Positions 17,560-24,890 of a stretch of DNA of 64,000 nt are shown here, in pieces. The stretch comes from Cellulomonas sp. NTE-D12 (GTDB lineage: Bacteria; Actinomycetota; Actinomycetes; Actinomycetales; Cellulomonadaceae). A program made the position numbers and the translations under genes. The notes beneath the pieces are model-generated. The model had not been told where the DNA came from. It ran no database searches and saw only the letters and a list, made by a program, of their open reading frames with translations. The stretch's first letter is position 1. Every line of letters starts with the position of its first letter. The stretch spans positions 3,410,001-3,474,000 of the forward strand of contig NZ_AP026442.1 of NCBI RefSeq assembly GCF_027923705.1. The letters run 5' to 3'.

Positions 17560-18843
17560 TCAGGGCTGCGGGTCCAGCGCGTCGTAGCGCCAGAACCGCG
17601 GCTGGCCGACGACGAGCAGCCACAGCACCACCAGGCACGCCGCCCCGCCGATCACCGCCGCCCAGCCCTCGCCGATCCGGGACGAGACCGCGCCCAGCCC
17701 CAGCTCGCCAAGGCGCGGCCCACCGGCGACCACCACGGTGAACACGCCCTGCAGCCGGCCGCGCATGTCGTCCGGCGTGGCGGTCTGCAGGATCGTCTGC
17801 CGGAACACCGCGCTGGTGTTGTCCGCCGCACCGGCCACCGCGAGCGCGACCAGCACCGCCAGCAGCGCGCCCCACAGCACCTGCACCGGGCTGTGCGGGC
17901 CGGCGTGCACCAGCACCAGCCCGAACGCTACGATCGACAGTCCCCACACCGTGATGGACCAGACGATGGTCTGGCCCTGCCACCGGACGCGGGCGAGCCC
18001 GCCGGACAGCAGCCCGGACAGCACGGCGCCGACGGCGACCGCCGCGGTGAGCGCACCCGTCGTCGTCGCGCCGCCGCCCAGGTACACCACGCCGATCGCC
18101 GGGAACAGCACGCGCGGGGACGAGAACACCATGGCCGCGAGATCGACCAGGAACGTCATGCGGACGTTCGGCTGGGTGCCCAGGTAGCGCAACCCGTCCA
18201 GCACCGAGCCGAGCCCGGCCCGCTGCCGGCCGTTGGCCGACCGCTCGGGCGGCACGGGCGGCAGCCGGTAGAGCGCCGCGAGCGCGAACGTGAACAGCAC
18301 CGCATCGGTGCCGTAGGCCAGCCCGTACCCGCCGAGGGCCACCATGCCGGCCCCGACCAGCGGGCCGACGGTCAGCGCGATGTTCCATCCCAGCGTCTGC
18401 CAGGCGTTGGCGGCGGGCATGTGCCGGGGCTCGAGCAGCCGCGGGATGATCGCGCCGCGCGCCGGGGAGTTCACCGCACCGGCGCCGGACTCGAGCGCGA
18501 CCAGCGCGTACAGGACGCCGACGGACGTGTTGTGCGCGACGGCCTGCACGACGAGCCCGAGCACCGCCACCCACGCGACGGCCGAGGCGACCAGGGCGAC
18601 CGTGCGACGGTCGGCGTGGTCGGCGATCGCACCGCCGTACAGCCCGAACACCACCAGCGGCACCAGCGCGAACAGCCCCAGCACGCCGACCGCGAACGTC
18701 GACCGGGTCAGGTGGTACACCTGCAGCCCGACAGCCACCACGGTCAGCTGACCGCCGAGGTTGGACACCGACAGCCCGAGCCACAGCCGCCTGAACGCCG
18801 GGCTGACGCGCAGAGGTGTGGCGTCGAGCAGCAGGCGGGGCAC
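17560..18843 (-). CDS. MFS transporter (Enterobactin exporter EntS-like class)
   Basis: Twelve-helix exporter, 427 residues. The N-terminal 'LRVSPAFRRLWLGLSVSNLG' and the loop 'GGAIADHADRRTVALVAS' are typical of the EntS/MFS_3 class, as is 'NSPARGAIIPRLLEPRHMPA', which follows helix 4. A late motif 'ATPDDMRGRLQGVFTVVVAG' is also characteristic. The class exports siderophores, macrolides and other small molecules; the substrate here is unknown. The frame is open far upstream, but the GTG at 18843 aligns with family N-termini and sits 6 nt from a TACCAT box. Confidence 0.86.
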   Translation of the reverse strand: MPRLLLDATPLRVSPAFRRLWLGLSVSNLGGQLTVVAVGLQVYHLTRSTFAVGVLGLFALVPLVVFGLYGGAIADHADRRTVALVASAVAWVAVLGLVVQAVAHNTSVGVLYALVALESGAGAVNSPARGAIIPRLLEPRHMPAANAWQTLGWNIALTVGPLVGAGMVALGGYGLAYGTDAVLFTFALAALYRLPPVPPERSANGRQRAGLGSVLDGLRYLGTQPNVRMTFLVDLAAMVFSSPRVLFPAIGVVYLGGGATTTGALTAAVAVGAVLSGLLSGGLARVRWQGQTIVWSITVWGLSIVAFGLVLVHAGPHSPVQVLWGALLAVLVALAVAGAADNTSAVFRQTILQTATPDDMRGRLQGVFTVVVAGGPRLGELGLGAVSSRIGEGWAAVIGGAACLVVLWLLVVGQPRFWRYDALDPQP

Positions 18844-18849
18844 CCGCAG

Positions 18850-18855
18850 ATGGTA
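18850..18855 (-). promoter_or_regulatory. Leaderless-type -10 box
   Basis: TACCAT on the minus strand ends 6 nt before the GTG at 18843. Confidence 0.5.
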
Positions 18856-18881
18856 GGCAACCCCGCCCGCTGACCAGGACC

Positions 18882-19526
18882 TCAGCTCGTCTTGAGCACC
18901 ACGGTCGCGCCACCGGCCTCGACCGCCTGCAACGTGCGCAGGCGCATCAGCGCCGGCTGCTGCTCGGCGAGCCGCGCCGCGTTGGCCAGCGCGCGCATCG
19001 CCGCGACCTCCGAGCGCGCACGCTCCAGGGTCGCCAGGCCCTGCGCCCGCGTGGTGGCCAGCTGGGCCGCGGCACGCCGCAGCTCCGCCGGGACGACGAC
19101 GTCGCGCAGGGCGAGCTGCTGCACGGCGAGGCCCACCTCCGCGGCGGCCGGCTCCACGGCCGACAGCAGCTGGCCGGCGATGCCGGACCGGTCGGCCAGC
19201 ACCTCGTCCAGCGTCCGCGACGCGACCGCGTCCCGGAGCGCCACCTGCACCGCGACGTGCACGAACGCGTCCGGCCCCTCGACCGCCTCGTGCCAGGCGC
19301 GCGCGTCGGCCACCCGGACCCGGACGGCCAGGCTGATGCGTACGGCGATCCCGTCGGAGGTCAGCACCTCCTGCAGCGGCACGGTCACCAGGCGCGGCCG
19401 GACGAAGACCCGCACGGTCCGACGGTGCCAGCGCCGCAGCCGGTGCCGACCGGAGGCGAGCTCCGTCTCGAACCGGCCGTCGCGGTACACCAGCACCCTC
19501 TCCCACTCCTGCACGACCACCTTCAT
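18882..19526 (-). CDS. SPFH/stomatin-like (slipin) protein without membrane anchor
   Basis: 214 residues covering the SPFH core: 'VYRDGRFETELASGRHRLR', 'VTVPLQEVLTSDGIAVRISL', 'VQVALRDAVASRTLDEVLAD' and 'EVGLAVQQLALRDVVVPAEL', then a helical, alanine- and arginine-rich tail (residues 160-200) that would form the oligomerising coiled coil. Slipins normally have an N-terminal membrane hairpin. Here the SPFH fold starts within the first ten residues and no hydrophobic stretch precedes it, so membrane attachment, if any, must be indirect. The ATG at 19526 follows GGAGGC with good spacing. A 424-base intergenic region with palindromes lies upstream. It may share functions with NfeD-type proteases, but none is nearby. 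Confidence 0.8.
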   Translation of the reverse strand: MKVVVQEWERVLVYRDGRFETELASGRHRLRRWHRRTVRVFVRPRLVTVPLQEVLTSDGIAVRISLAVRVRVADARAWHEAVEGPDAFVHVAVQVALRDAVASRTLDEVLADRSGIAGQLLSAVEPAAAEVGLAVQQLALRDVVVPAELRRAAAQLATTRAQGLATLERARSEVAAMRALANAARLAEQQPALMRLRTLQAVEAGGATVVLKTS

Positions 19527-19580
19527 GGCTCTGCCTCCTCTCGTCGCTCCGTTGCACGTCCTGCTCGGTGAGCCGGCCCA

Positions 19581-19664
19581 CCGGTGCACGGTCGGGTGAC
19601 GGCGGGGGACGGACGAGCGGACTCGCCGCCGCAAGCCGCGTCACCCGGGGTGACCGTGCACCGG
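19581..19664. repeat. Inverted repeat in the SPFH upstream region
   Basis: CCGGTGCACGGTC (19581-19593) is repeated inverted as GACCGTGCACCGG (19652-19664). Pairing can extend with GGGTGAC (19594-19600) and GTCACCC (19640-19646) across a 5-nt bulge, giving about 20 bp around a 39-nt loop. Confidence 0.6.
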
Positions 19665-19855
19665 CAGGTCGATCGGGATCTGAACCCGGGCGCTCTACAG
19701 GCGCTGCTCCTTGGCAGGTGCTCGCCGGGCGATGCGCAGGACCCGCGGCGGCGAACACCGCCCGGCTGCTGGTCCGGGAGCGGGCGTGACGCTAGACCTC
19801 GCGGACGGCGGGGCGCACGCGAATTGGGCGCCGGGGGCCGGGGAACCCCTCTTCT

Positions 19856-19889
19856 GCATGTACGCCTGGTGTACGTACATCGGGCGTAC
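19856..19889. promoter_or_regulatory. 34-bp palindromic element, copy A
   Basis: Centre TGTACGTACA is flanked by GTACGCC and GGCGTAC. Bases 19859-19890 are symmetric at 14 of 16 pairs. Four TGTACG-type half-sites are arranged with an 11-bp pitch within each arm. It matches copy B at 42059-42092 at 30 of 34 positions, whereas the flanking bases do not match. It looks like a cooperative operator, but the cognate regulator is not identified. Confidence 0.7.
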
Positions 19890-19950
19890 ACGTCGAGACT
19901 CATGCCCGGGCGGCTGGGCCGAGACCGGGTGGACCCGGCTGGTCCCCGGT

Positions 19951-21168
19951 TTAGCCGGCCGACGTGCCGAACACCGAGCCGAGCAGGTAGGTGACCGCGG
20001 CGGCGCCGTAGCCGATCGCCAGCTGGCGCAGCGCCCGCTTCACGGGCGAGGCGCCGGACAGCACGCCGACCACCGACCCGGTGCCGATCAGCGCGATGCC
20101 GACCAGACCGGCCGACCACAGCACCGCCTGCAGGCCCGTGGCACCCAGCAGGTACGGCATGACGGGGATCGCGGCGCCGACGGAGAAGAAGCAGAAGCTC
20201 GCGCCAGCGGCGCCCCAGGCGGTGCCGATGGTCTCGTGCTCGTCCGTCGGCGGCGCCGGGGTCTGGCCGGACACGGGCGGCACGTGGTCGTCGTCACCGG
20301 GCAGTGCCGTCGACGAGCGCAGCAGGGAGGCGTCGAGCGCCTGCTGCTCGCGGTAGCGGTCCAACGAGCCGAGCACCACGGCCGCCCGGTCCGCCGCGGC
20401 GGCCGCGTCCAGGCCGCGTGCCCGGTACACCAGCGCCAGCTCGTTGGCGTCGACGTCGAGCATCGGCAGCGCCTCGCCGGCGGCCGCGGCCGGGCGGGAC
20501 GCCTCGAGCAGCTCGCGCTGGGAGCGGACCGAGACGTACTCCCCCGCACCCATCGACAGGGCGCCGGCCAGCAGGCCCGTGAGGCCGCCGAGCAGCACGG
20601 TGCCGGCCGACACCCCGCTGGCGCCGATGCCGAGCACCAGCGCGAGGTTGCTGACCAGCCCGTCGTTGGCCCCGAACACGGCGGCCCGGAACCGGCCGGA
20701 GATCGCGTTGCGGCCGCGGGTGGCCAGACCGCGGATCACCTCGACGTGGATCCGCTCGTCCGCCGCCATCGTCGGCGTCGCGTCGGCGTCCGCGTCCGCC
20801 GCCCACCGCATCTCGGCGCGCTGCGCCAGAGCCAGGGTGAACACCGAACCGAACCGCCGGGCAAGCAGGCCGAGCGTGCGGGTGCGCCAGTCGCCGCGCT
20901 GCGGCCGGCCGACGTCGTCCCCGAGCAGCATCAGCCAGTGCGCCTCGTGGCGGCGCTCGGCCTCCGCCAGCGCGAGCAGGATGTCCCGCTCCTCGCCGGT
21001 CCGGCGCGACGCCAGGTCACGGTAGGCGGCGGCCTCGGCGCGCTCGTCGGCGAGGTTGCGGCGCCAGCGGCGGCGGTCGGCAGCGGTCGGCGGCGAGGCG
21101 GCGGGGGGCACGGCGGCAGGCACGGCGGGCTCCAGACGAGGGCGGCGGTGGTGGCTCGCGGTGCGCAC
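19951..21168 (-). CDS. Ferritin-like domain fused to VIT1/CCC1-type metal transporter
   Basis: 405 residues. The N-terminal ferritin-like/rubrerythrin domain (about 35-130) shows metal ligands in 'LADERAEAAAYRDLASR' and 'ALAEAERRHEAHWLMLLGDD'. The C-terminal VIT1/CCC1 membrane domain opens with 'FRAAVFGANDGLVSNLALVLG', the family signature, and continues with 'GALSMGAGEYVSVRSQREL' and three to four more helices near the C terminus ('FFSVGAAIPVMPYLLGA'). This architecture is that of MbfA-like iron exporters/sequestration proteins, moving Fe2+ or Mn2+ out of the cytosol. The GTG at 21168 is the most upstream plausible start; the first 30 residues are proline- and alanine-rich. No Fur/DtxR-like box is evident to me. 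Confidence 0.85.
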   Translation of the reverse strand: MRTASHHRRPRLEPAVPAAVPPAASPPTAADRRRWRRNLADERAEAAAYRDLASRRTGEERDILLALAEAERRHEAHWLMLLGDDVGRPQRGDWRTRTLGLLARRFGSVFTLALAQRAEMRWAADADADATPTMAADERIHVEVIRGLATRGRNAISGRFRAAVFGANDGLVSNLALVLGIGASGVSAGTVLLGGLTGLLAGALSMGAGEYVSVRSQRELLEASRPAAAAGEALPMLDVDANELALVYRARGLDAAAAADRAAVVLGSLDRYREQQALDASLLRSSTALPGDDDHVPPVSGQTPAPPTDEHETIGTAWGAAGASFCFFSVGAAIPVMPYLLGATGLQAVLWSAGLVGIALIGTGSVVGVLSGASPVKRALRQLAIGYGAAAVTYLLGSVFGTSAG

Positions 21169-21320
21169 GACGACGAGAACGGCGGCGTGCCCAGCGGGCG
21201 CTCGACCGTCAAGCCTACGGAGAAATGGCGCGGATCACCGCAGCGGCGGCATTTCCGCACCGTTCTCGTAATTCCGACAATGGGAGTTCGGTGGCACGGA
21301 AACTGATCCGGGCGACTGCC

Positions 21321-21686
21321 TCAGTCGTCCCAGGGCGGCGTCTCGTCGAGCTTCTTGTAGTACTTGGCCAGGTGGCTGCGGATGCGGTCGCGGTCCTTGT
21401 CCGGCACGTCGATCCCGCCGCGCGACCCCTGCATCACGGCCGCGGCGGCGAACACCGCACGCGGCACCGCCTGCAGCTTTCCGCCCACCACGTCCGCGAT
21501 CAGCAGCTTGTAGCCGGTGAAGTTGTCCTTCGCGTCCGCGTCGTACCAGACGTGCGCGTCGCGGTACCTCTCGTTGGGCTCGTCGTCCGCACCGGCCCAC
21601 TTCCGCACCCGGCGCTCGGCTGCGTCGCCGTCCCAGTCGCGGTCGCGGTCCGCCAGGGGCAGGTCCTGGAAGCTGGTCACCGCCAT
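21321..21686 (-). CDS. Small protein resembling a phage head-gene-associated domain
   Basis: 121 residues, acidic, no signal or membrane segment. The sequence has the layout 'RDWDGDAAERRVRKWAGADD' then 'YDADAKDNFTGYKLLIADVV', 'LQAVPRAVFAAAAVMQGSRG' and a helical 'RIRSHLAKYYKKLDE' tail. I recall this layout from a domain found beside or fused to phage capsid-maturation and portal genes in actinophages, so the assignment rests on memory of the motif. No other phage gene lies nearby, so this is either a domesticated relic or a host-encoded family. The ATG at 21686 has a strong GGAGGAG ribosome site, so it is expressed as an independent gene. Confidence 0.65.
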   Translation of the reverse strand: MAVTSFQDLPLADRDRDWDGDAAERRVRKWAGADDEPNERYRDAHVWYDADAKDNFTGYKLLIADVVGGKLQAVPRAVFAAAAVMQGSRGGIDVPDKDRDRIRSHLAKYYKKLDETPPWDD

Positions 21687-21769
21687 GGTCGTCTCCTCCC
21701 GTCGAGGGTCGTCGATGAACCAGCCTCACCCCGGGCCGGGTGCTCTGCCACAGCACCGCGGACGTGCCC

Positions 21770-22846
21770 TCAGGCGGTCGCCCACGGCGCCGCCGGCACC
21801 TGCACCGGCTCGCCGGTCCGGGCGGACTCCTCGATCGCCAGCCCCAGCAGGTGGTCCTGGCAACCCTCGGCCAGCGGGTACGGCGCCGGTCCGGTGCCGT
21901 GCACCCACTCCGCGGTCGCCGCGAGCAGGCCCGCCACCGCCAGGTCGTCGTCGGCGAGCCGGGTCCCCTCGAACGGGTTCCGCCACAGCACCTGCCCGTC
22001 CAGGCTGAGGTGCTCGGTGTCCCACCCGTCGAGGTTCTGCTCGATGCCCGACTGCCGCCGGACGATCGGCGACGTGACCACGGTCCGGTCCCCCGCCCAG
22101 CGGGTCACGGCGTCGTCGACGATCTCGCCGAGCGAGCCGCGCACCACGATCCGGTTGGCGCGCAGCGGGTTGTGCCACTGGTTGTCCGTGAAGTCGTAGA
22201 GGGCGCTGCGGTTCTCGCCCAGGTCGACGGTGGCCAGCACGGTGCGGGCACCGACCGGCCATTCGGCACCGGTCCAGCCGTCGCGGTTCCGCGGGTCCAG
22301 CAGCGGGGCGGTGAACGCCGACGCGCGGACCACGGCGGGACCCGGCGCCACCCCGAGCAGCCGCCTGACCAGGCCCATCGCGTGGTACAGGTGCGTCGAG
22401 GACACCTGGACGCTGGTCGGTTCGCCGATCAGGCCGGAGTCGACCACGGCCTCCCGGGCGGCGTGCGCCGGCATGAACACGCTGTGCTCGGCCACCTGCA
22501 CCAGCTCGGTGGAGCCGACGTGGTGCCACAGCGTCACCAGGCCGTCGGCGTCGGGCGCCGGGGGCGTCTCCGCCAGCACCGGGATCTCGCGGTCCACCAG
22601 GGCGCGGATCGTCACCGGCGTCACCGGCCACGGGGTGGCCACCACCACCACGTCGACCCCGTCGATCTCGTCGAGCGAGCGCAGCGCCGGCACGCCCCAC
22701 GTCCGCCGCACCCACTCGGCACGCTCGTCGGACCGCGTCACCACCCCGGTGCACCGGAACCGGTCCGGCATCAGCCGCGCCATCCGGACGAAGAACTCGC
22801 CGCGCCAGCCGGAGCCGACCACCGCGTAGGCCAGGGGTGCAGTCAT
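21770..22846 (-). CDS. Gfo/Idh/MocA-family oxidoreductase
   Basis: NAD(P)-dependent sugar or inositol-type dehydrogenase fold, 358 residues. The Rossmann motif 'YAVVGSGWRGEFFVRMARL' is at the N terminus, with 'VDVVVVATPWPVTPVTIRAL' following. In this family a conserved EKP motif supplies a catalytic lysine; here the equivalent reads 'VLAETPPAPD' with no lysine, so activity may be altered or lost. The C-terminal substrate domain includes 'TSVQVSSTHLYHAMGLVRR'. The ATG at 22846 has GAGGACG upstream. It is divergent from the GH13 gene at 22997. Confidence 0.85.
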   Translation of the reverse strand: MTAPLAYAVVGSGWRGEFFVRMARLMPDRFRCTGVVTRSDERAEWVRRTWGVPALRSLDEIDGVDVVVVATPWPVTPVTIRALVDREIPVLAETPPAPDADGLVTLWHHVGSTELVQVAEHSVFMPAHAAREAVVDSGLIGEPTSVQVSSTHLYHAMGLVRRLLGVAPGPAVVRASAFTAPLLDPRNRDGWTGAEWPVGARTVLATVDLGENRSALYDFTDNQWHNPLRANRIVVRGSLGEIVDDAVTRWAGDRTVVTSPIVRRQSGIEQNLDGWDTEHLSLDGQVLWRNPFEGTRLADDDLAVAGLLAATAEWVHGTGPAPYPLAEGCQDHLLGLAIEESARTGEPVQVPAAPWATA

Positions 22847-22996
22847 GGTGCGTCCTCGTCGTCGTCCCACCTGCGGCGCTGCCGCGCCGTGGTCCCGACG
22901 CTACGCGGGAGCAACCGGCCGGCGTGGGTGGACTCCGCCCGGGCGCGCGGCCAGGCGGTCCGCCCGCTCGCCGCGCGCACCGGCGCTTCACCCGGT

Positions 22997-24703
22997 ATGA
23001 ACCACTTCATGCGGATCCGTGACACCGGCGACCTGTGGTGGAAGAACGCCGTCATCTACTGCCTGGACGTCAAGACGTTCATGGACTGGAACGACGACGG
23101 CTACGGCGACCTACCGGGCGCGGTCCAGCGCATCGACCACCTGGCCGACCTGGGCGTCACTTGCCTGTGGCTGATGCCGTTCTACCCGACCACCGACTAC
23201 GACGACGGCTACGACATCACCGACTACTACGGCGTCGACCCCCGGCTCGGCGACGCCGGCGACTTCGTCGAGCTGGTGCGCACGGCGAAGGACCGCGGCA
23301 TCCGCGTCATCGCCGACCTGGTGGTCAACCACACCTCGGACAAGCACCCGTGGTTCCAGGCGGCCCGCCGCAGCAAGGACAGCAAGTACCGGGACTTCTA
23401 CGTGTGGCGGTCCGACGAGCCGCCGGACACGCACAAGGAGGTCGTCTTCCCCGACAAGGAGAAGGGGATCTGGACGTACGACGAGGTGGCCGGCGAGTGG
23501 TACCGGCACCACTTCTACCACCAGCAGCCGGACCTCAACACGGCGAACCCGCAGGTCAGGGACGCGATCGCGAAGGTGATGGGGTACTGGGCGCAGCTGG
23601 GGCTGTCCGGGTTCCGCGTCGACGCCGTGCCCTTCTTCCTCGCCGACGTGGCGTCCAGGCCCGACGACGACGTCGACCGACCGCACCAGTTCCTCACCGC
23701 GCTGCGGGCCTTCCTGTCCCGGCGGGTGGGCGACTCGATCCTGATGGGTGAGGTCAACCTGCCGTACGACCAGCAGAGCCTGTTCTTCGGCGACCACGAC
23801 GACCAGGGCGTGGTGGAGGGCCGCGAGCTGGACCTGCAGTTCGACTTCATCGTGATGCAGAACCTGTACCTGTCCCTCGCCCGGCAGGACGCGCGGCCGC
23901 TGCGCACCGCGCTCGAGTCCCGGCCGGAGATCCCGAAGGACTCGCAGTGGGCGACGTTCGTGCGGAACCACGACGAGCTCACGCTCGACAAGCTGACCGA
24001 CGAGGAGCGCCAGGAGGTGTTCGACGCCTTCGGCCCCGAGGAGGACATGCAGCTGTACGACCGCGGCCTGCGCCGCCGGCTTCCCCCGATGCTCGACGGC
24101 GACCCCCGTCGGGTGCGGATGGTGTACTCCCTGCTCTTCGCCCTGCCCGGCACACCGGTGCTGTTCTACGGCGAGGAGATCGGCATGGGCGAGAACCTCG
24201 CGGCCGAGGACCGGCGGGCGGTCCGCACCCCCATGCAGTGGACGTCCGGCAAGAACGGCGGGTTCAGCCGCGTGGCGCCGTCACGGCTGGTGCGGCCGGT
24301 GACCGACGGACCGTTCGGGCCGGAGCACGTGAACGTCGCCGACCAGCGGCGCGACCCGGAGTCGCTCCTCTCGTTCGTCCAGACCCTGATCCGCCGGTAC
24401 CGGGAGGCGCCCGAGCTGGGCTGGACGCAGCGGGCGGAGATCCTCGACCAGCCGCACGACTCGGTGCTGGCGATGCGGTCCACCTGGGGCGACGCGTCGA
24501 TGGTCAGCCTGCACAACCTGAGCAAGGAGGCCGTGGTGGTGCCCCTCGAGCTGCCGGACCTGCCGGAGGGCACCTGCCTGGTGGACCTGCTGTGCGAGGG
24601 GACGACGGAGGTCGACGAGAAGGGCCGCGTCGAGCTATCCCTGTCCGGCTACGGCTACCGGTGGCTGCGGGTCGAGGAGCCGGGCTCGCGGCGGCTGCTG
24701 TAG
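22997..24703 (+). CDS. GH13 alpha-amylase family protein, trehalose synthase-like
   Basis: 568 residues. The catalytic barrel starts with 'WWKNAVIYCLDVKTFMDWND' and shows the four GH13 regions: 'VIADLVVNHTS', nucleophile Asp209 in 'GFRVDAVPFF', acid Glu252 in 'ILMGEVNLP' and Asp326 in 'FVRNHDEL'. The beginning and 'FYPTTDYDDGYDITDYYGVD' most resemble maltose-to-trehalose isomerases (TreS), although oligo-glucosidases share much of this. A C-terminal beta domain follows from about residue 480. The start may be ATG 22997 (MNHF) or ATG 23009 (MRIRDTG); neither has a clear ribosome site. A stem-loop lies after the stop. A role in trehalose or maltose metabolism is likely, but exact specificity is not proven. 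Confidence 0.83.
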   Translation: MNHFMRIRDTGDLWWKNAVIYCLDVKTFMDWNDDGYGDLPGAVQRIDHLADLGVTCLWLMPFYPTTDYDDGYDITDYYGVDPRLGDAGDFVELVRTAKDRGIRVIADLVVNHTSDKHPWFQAARRSKDSKYRDFYVWRSDEPPDTHKEVVFPDKEKGIWTYDEVAGEWYRHHFYHQQPDLNTANPQVRDAIAKVMGYWAQLGLSGFRVDAVPFFLADVASRPDDDVDRPHQFLTALRAFLSRRVGDSILMGEVNLPYDQQSLFFGDHDDQGVVEGRELDLQFDFIVMQNLYLSLARQDARPLRTALESRPEIPKDSQWATFVRNHDELTLDKLTDEERQEVFDAFGPEEDMQLYDRGLRRRLPPMLDGDPRRVRMVYSLLFALPGTPVLFYGEEIGMGENLAAEDRRAVRTPMQWTSGKNGGFSRVAPSRLVRPVTDGPFGPEHVNVADQRRDPESLLSFVQTLIRRYREAPELGWTQRAEILDQPHDSVLAMRSTWGDASMVSLHNLSKEAVVVPLELPDLPEGTCLVDLLCEGTTEVDEKGRVELSLSGYGYRWLRVEEPGSRRLL

Positions 24704-24722
24704 CAGCGGGGCGCGATCGGCA

Positions 24723-24745
24723 CCCCGCGAGGGTGGCTCGCGGGG
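24723..24745 (+). terminator. Stem-loop after the GH13 gene
   Basis: CCCCGCGAG and CTCGCGGGG form a 9-bp perfect stem with a 5-nt loop, 20 bases after the stop. No U-run follows. Confidence 0.6.
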
Positions 24746-24803
24746 CGGGTGAGGTCTCGTCCCAGATGCGGAAATGGGCGTGACCGGCCGCGCGCGGCAG
24801 CGT

Positions 24804-24831
24804 TAGCATCGGTTCCGCTCGAATCGATTCG
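24804..24831 (+). promoter_or_regulatory. Candidate promoter and LacI-type operator of the MATE gene
   Basis: TAGCAT (24804-24809) is a plausible -10. The perfect palindrome CGAATCGATTCG (24820-24831), of the LacI-family GAATCGATTC type, starts 10 bases further on, where it would overlap the first transcribed bases. Confidence 0.5.
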
Positions 24832-24890
24832 GGTGCCCCTCGTCTCCACCCCGACCTCCCTTCCCGCTGCTCGTAGAACGCCGCACCCCT

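Larger units (their letters stand above)
19527..19950. other. 424-bp intergenic region with an inverted repeat and a 34-bp palindromic element
   Basis: No convincing gene is present. It holds a 13-bp inverted repeat (19581-19593 with 19652-19664) and the palindromic element at 19856-19889. The latter shares 30 of 34 bases with a site at 42059. The region is upstream of the SPFH gene and downstream of the ferritin-like/VIT1 gene. Confidence 0.7.

Noticed and set aside
19527..19950. tRNA gene in the long intergenic region
   Set aside because: The inverted repeat resembles stems, but no cloverleaf, T-loop GTTCRANNC or CCA-adjacent acceptor could be assembled.
21321..21686. Prophage remnant
   Set aside because: Only one phage-like gene is present. 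No integrase, portal, capsid, tail or attachment repeats were seen within 20 kb.
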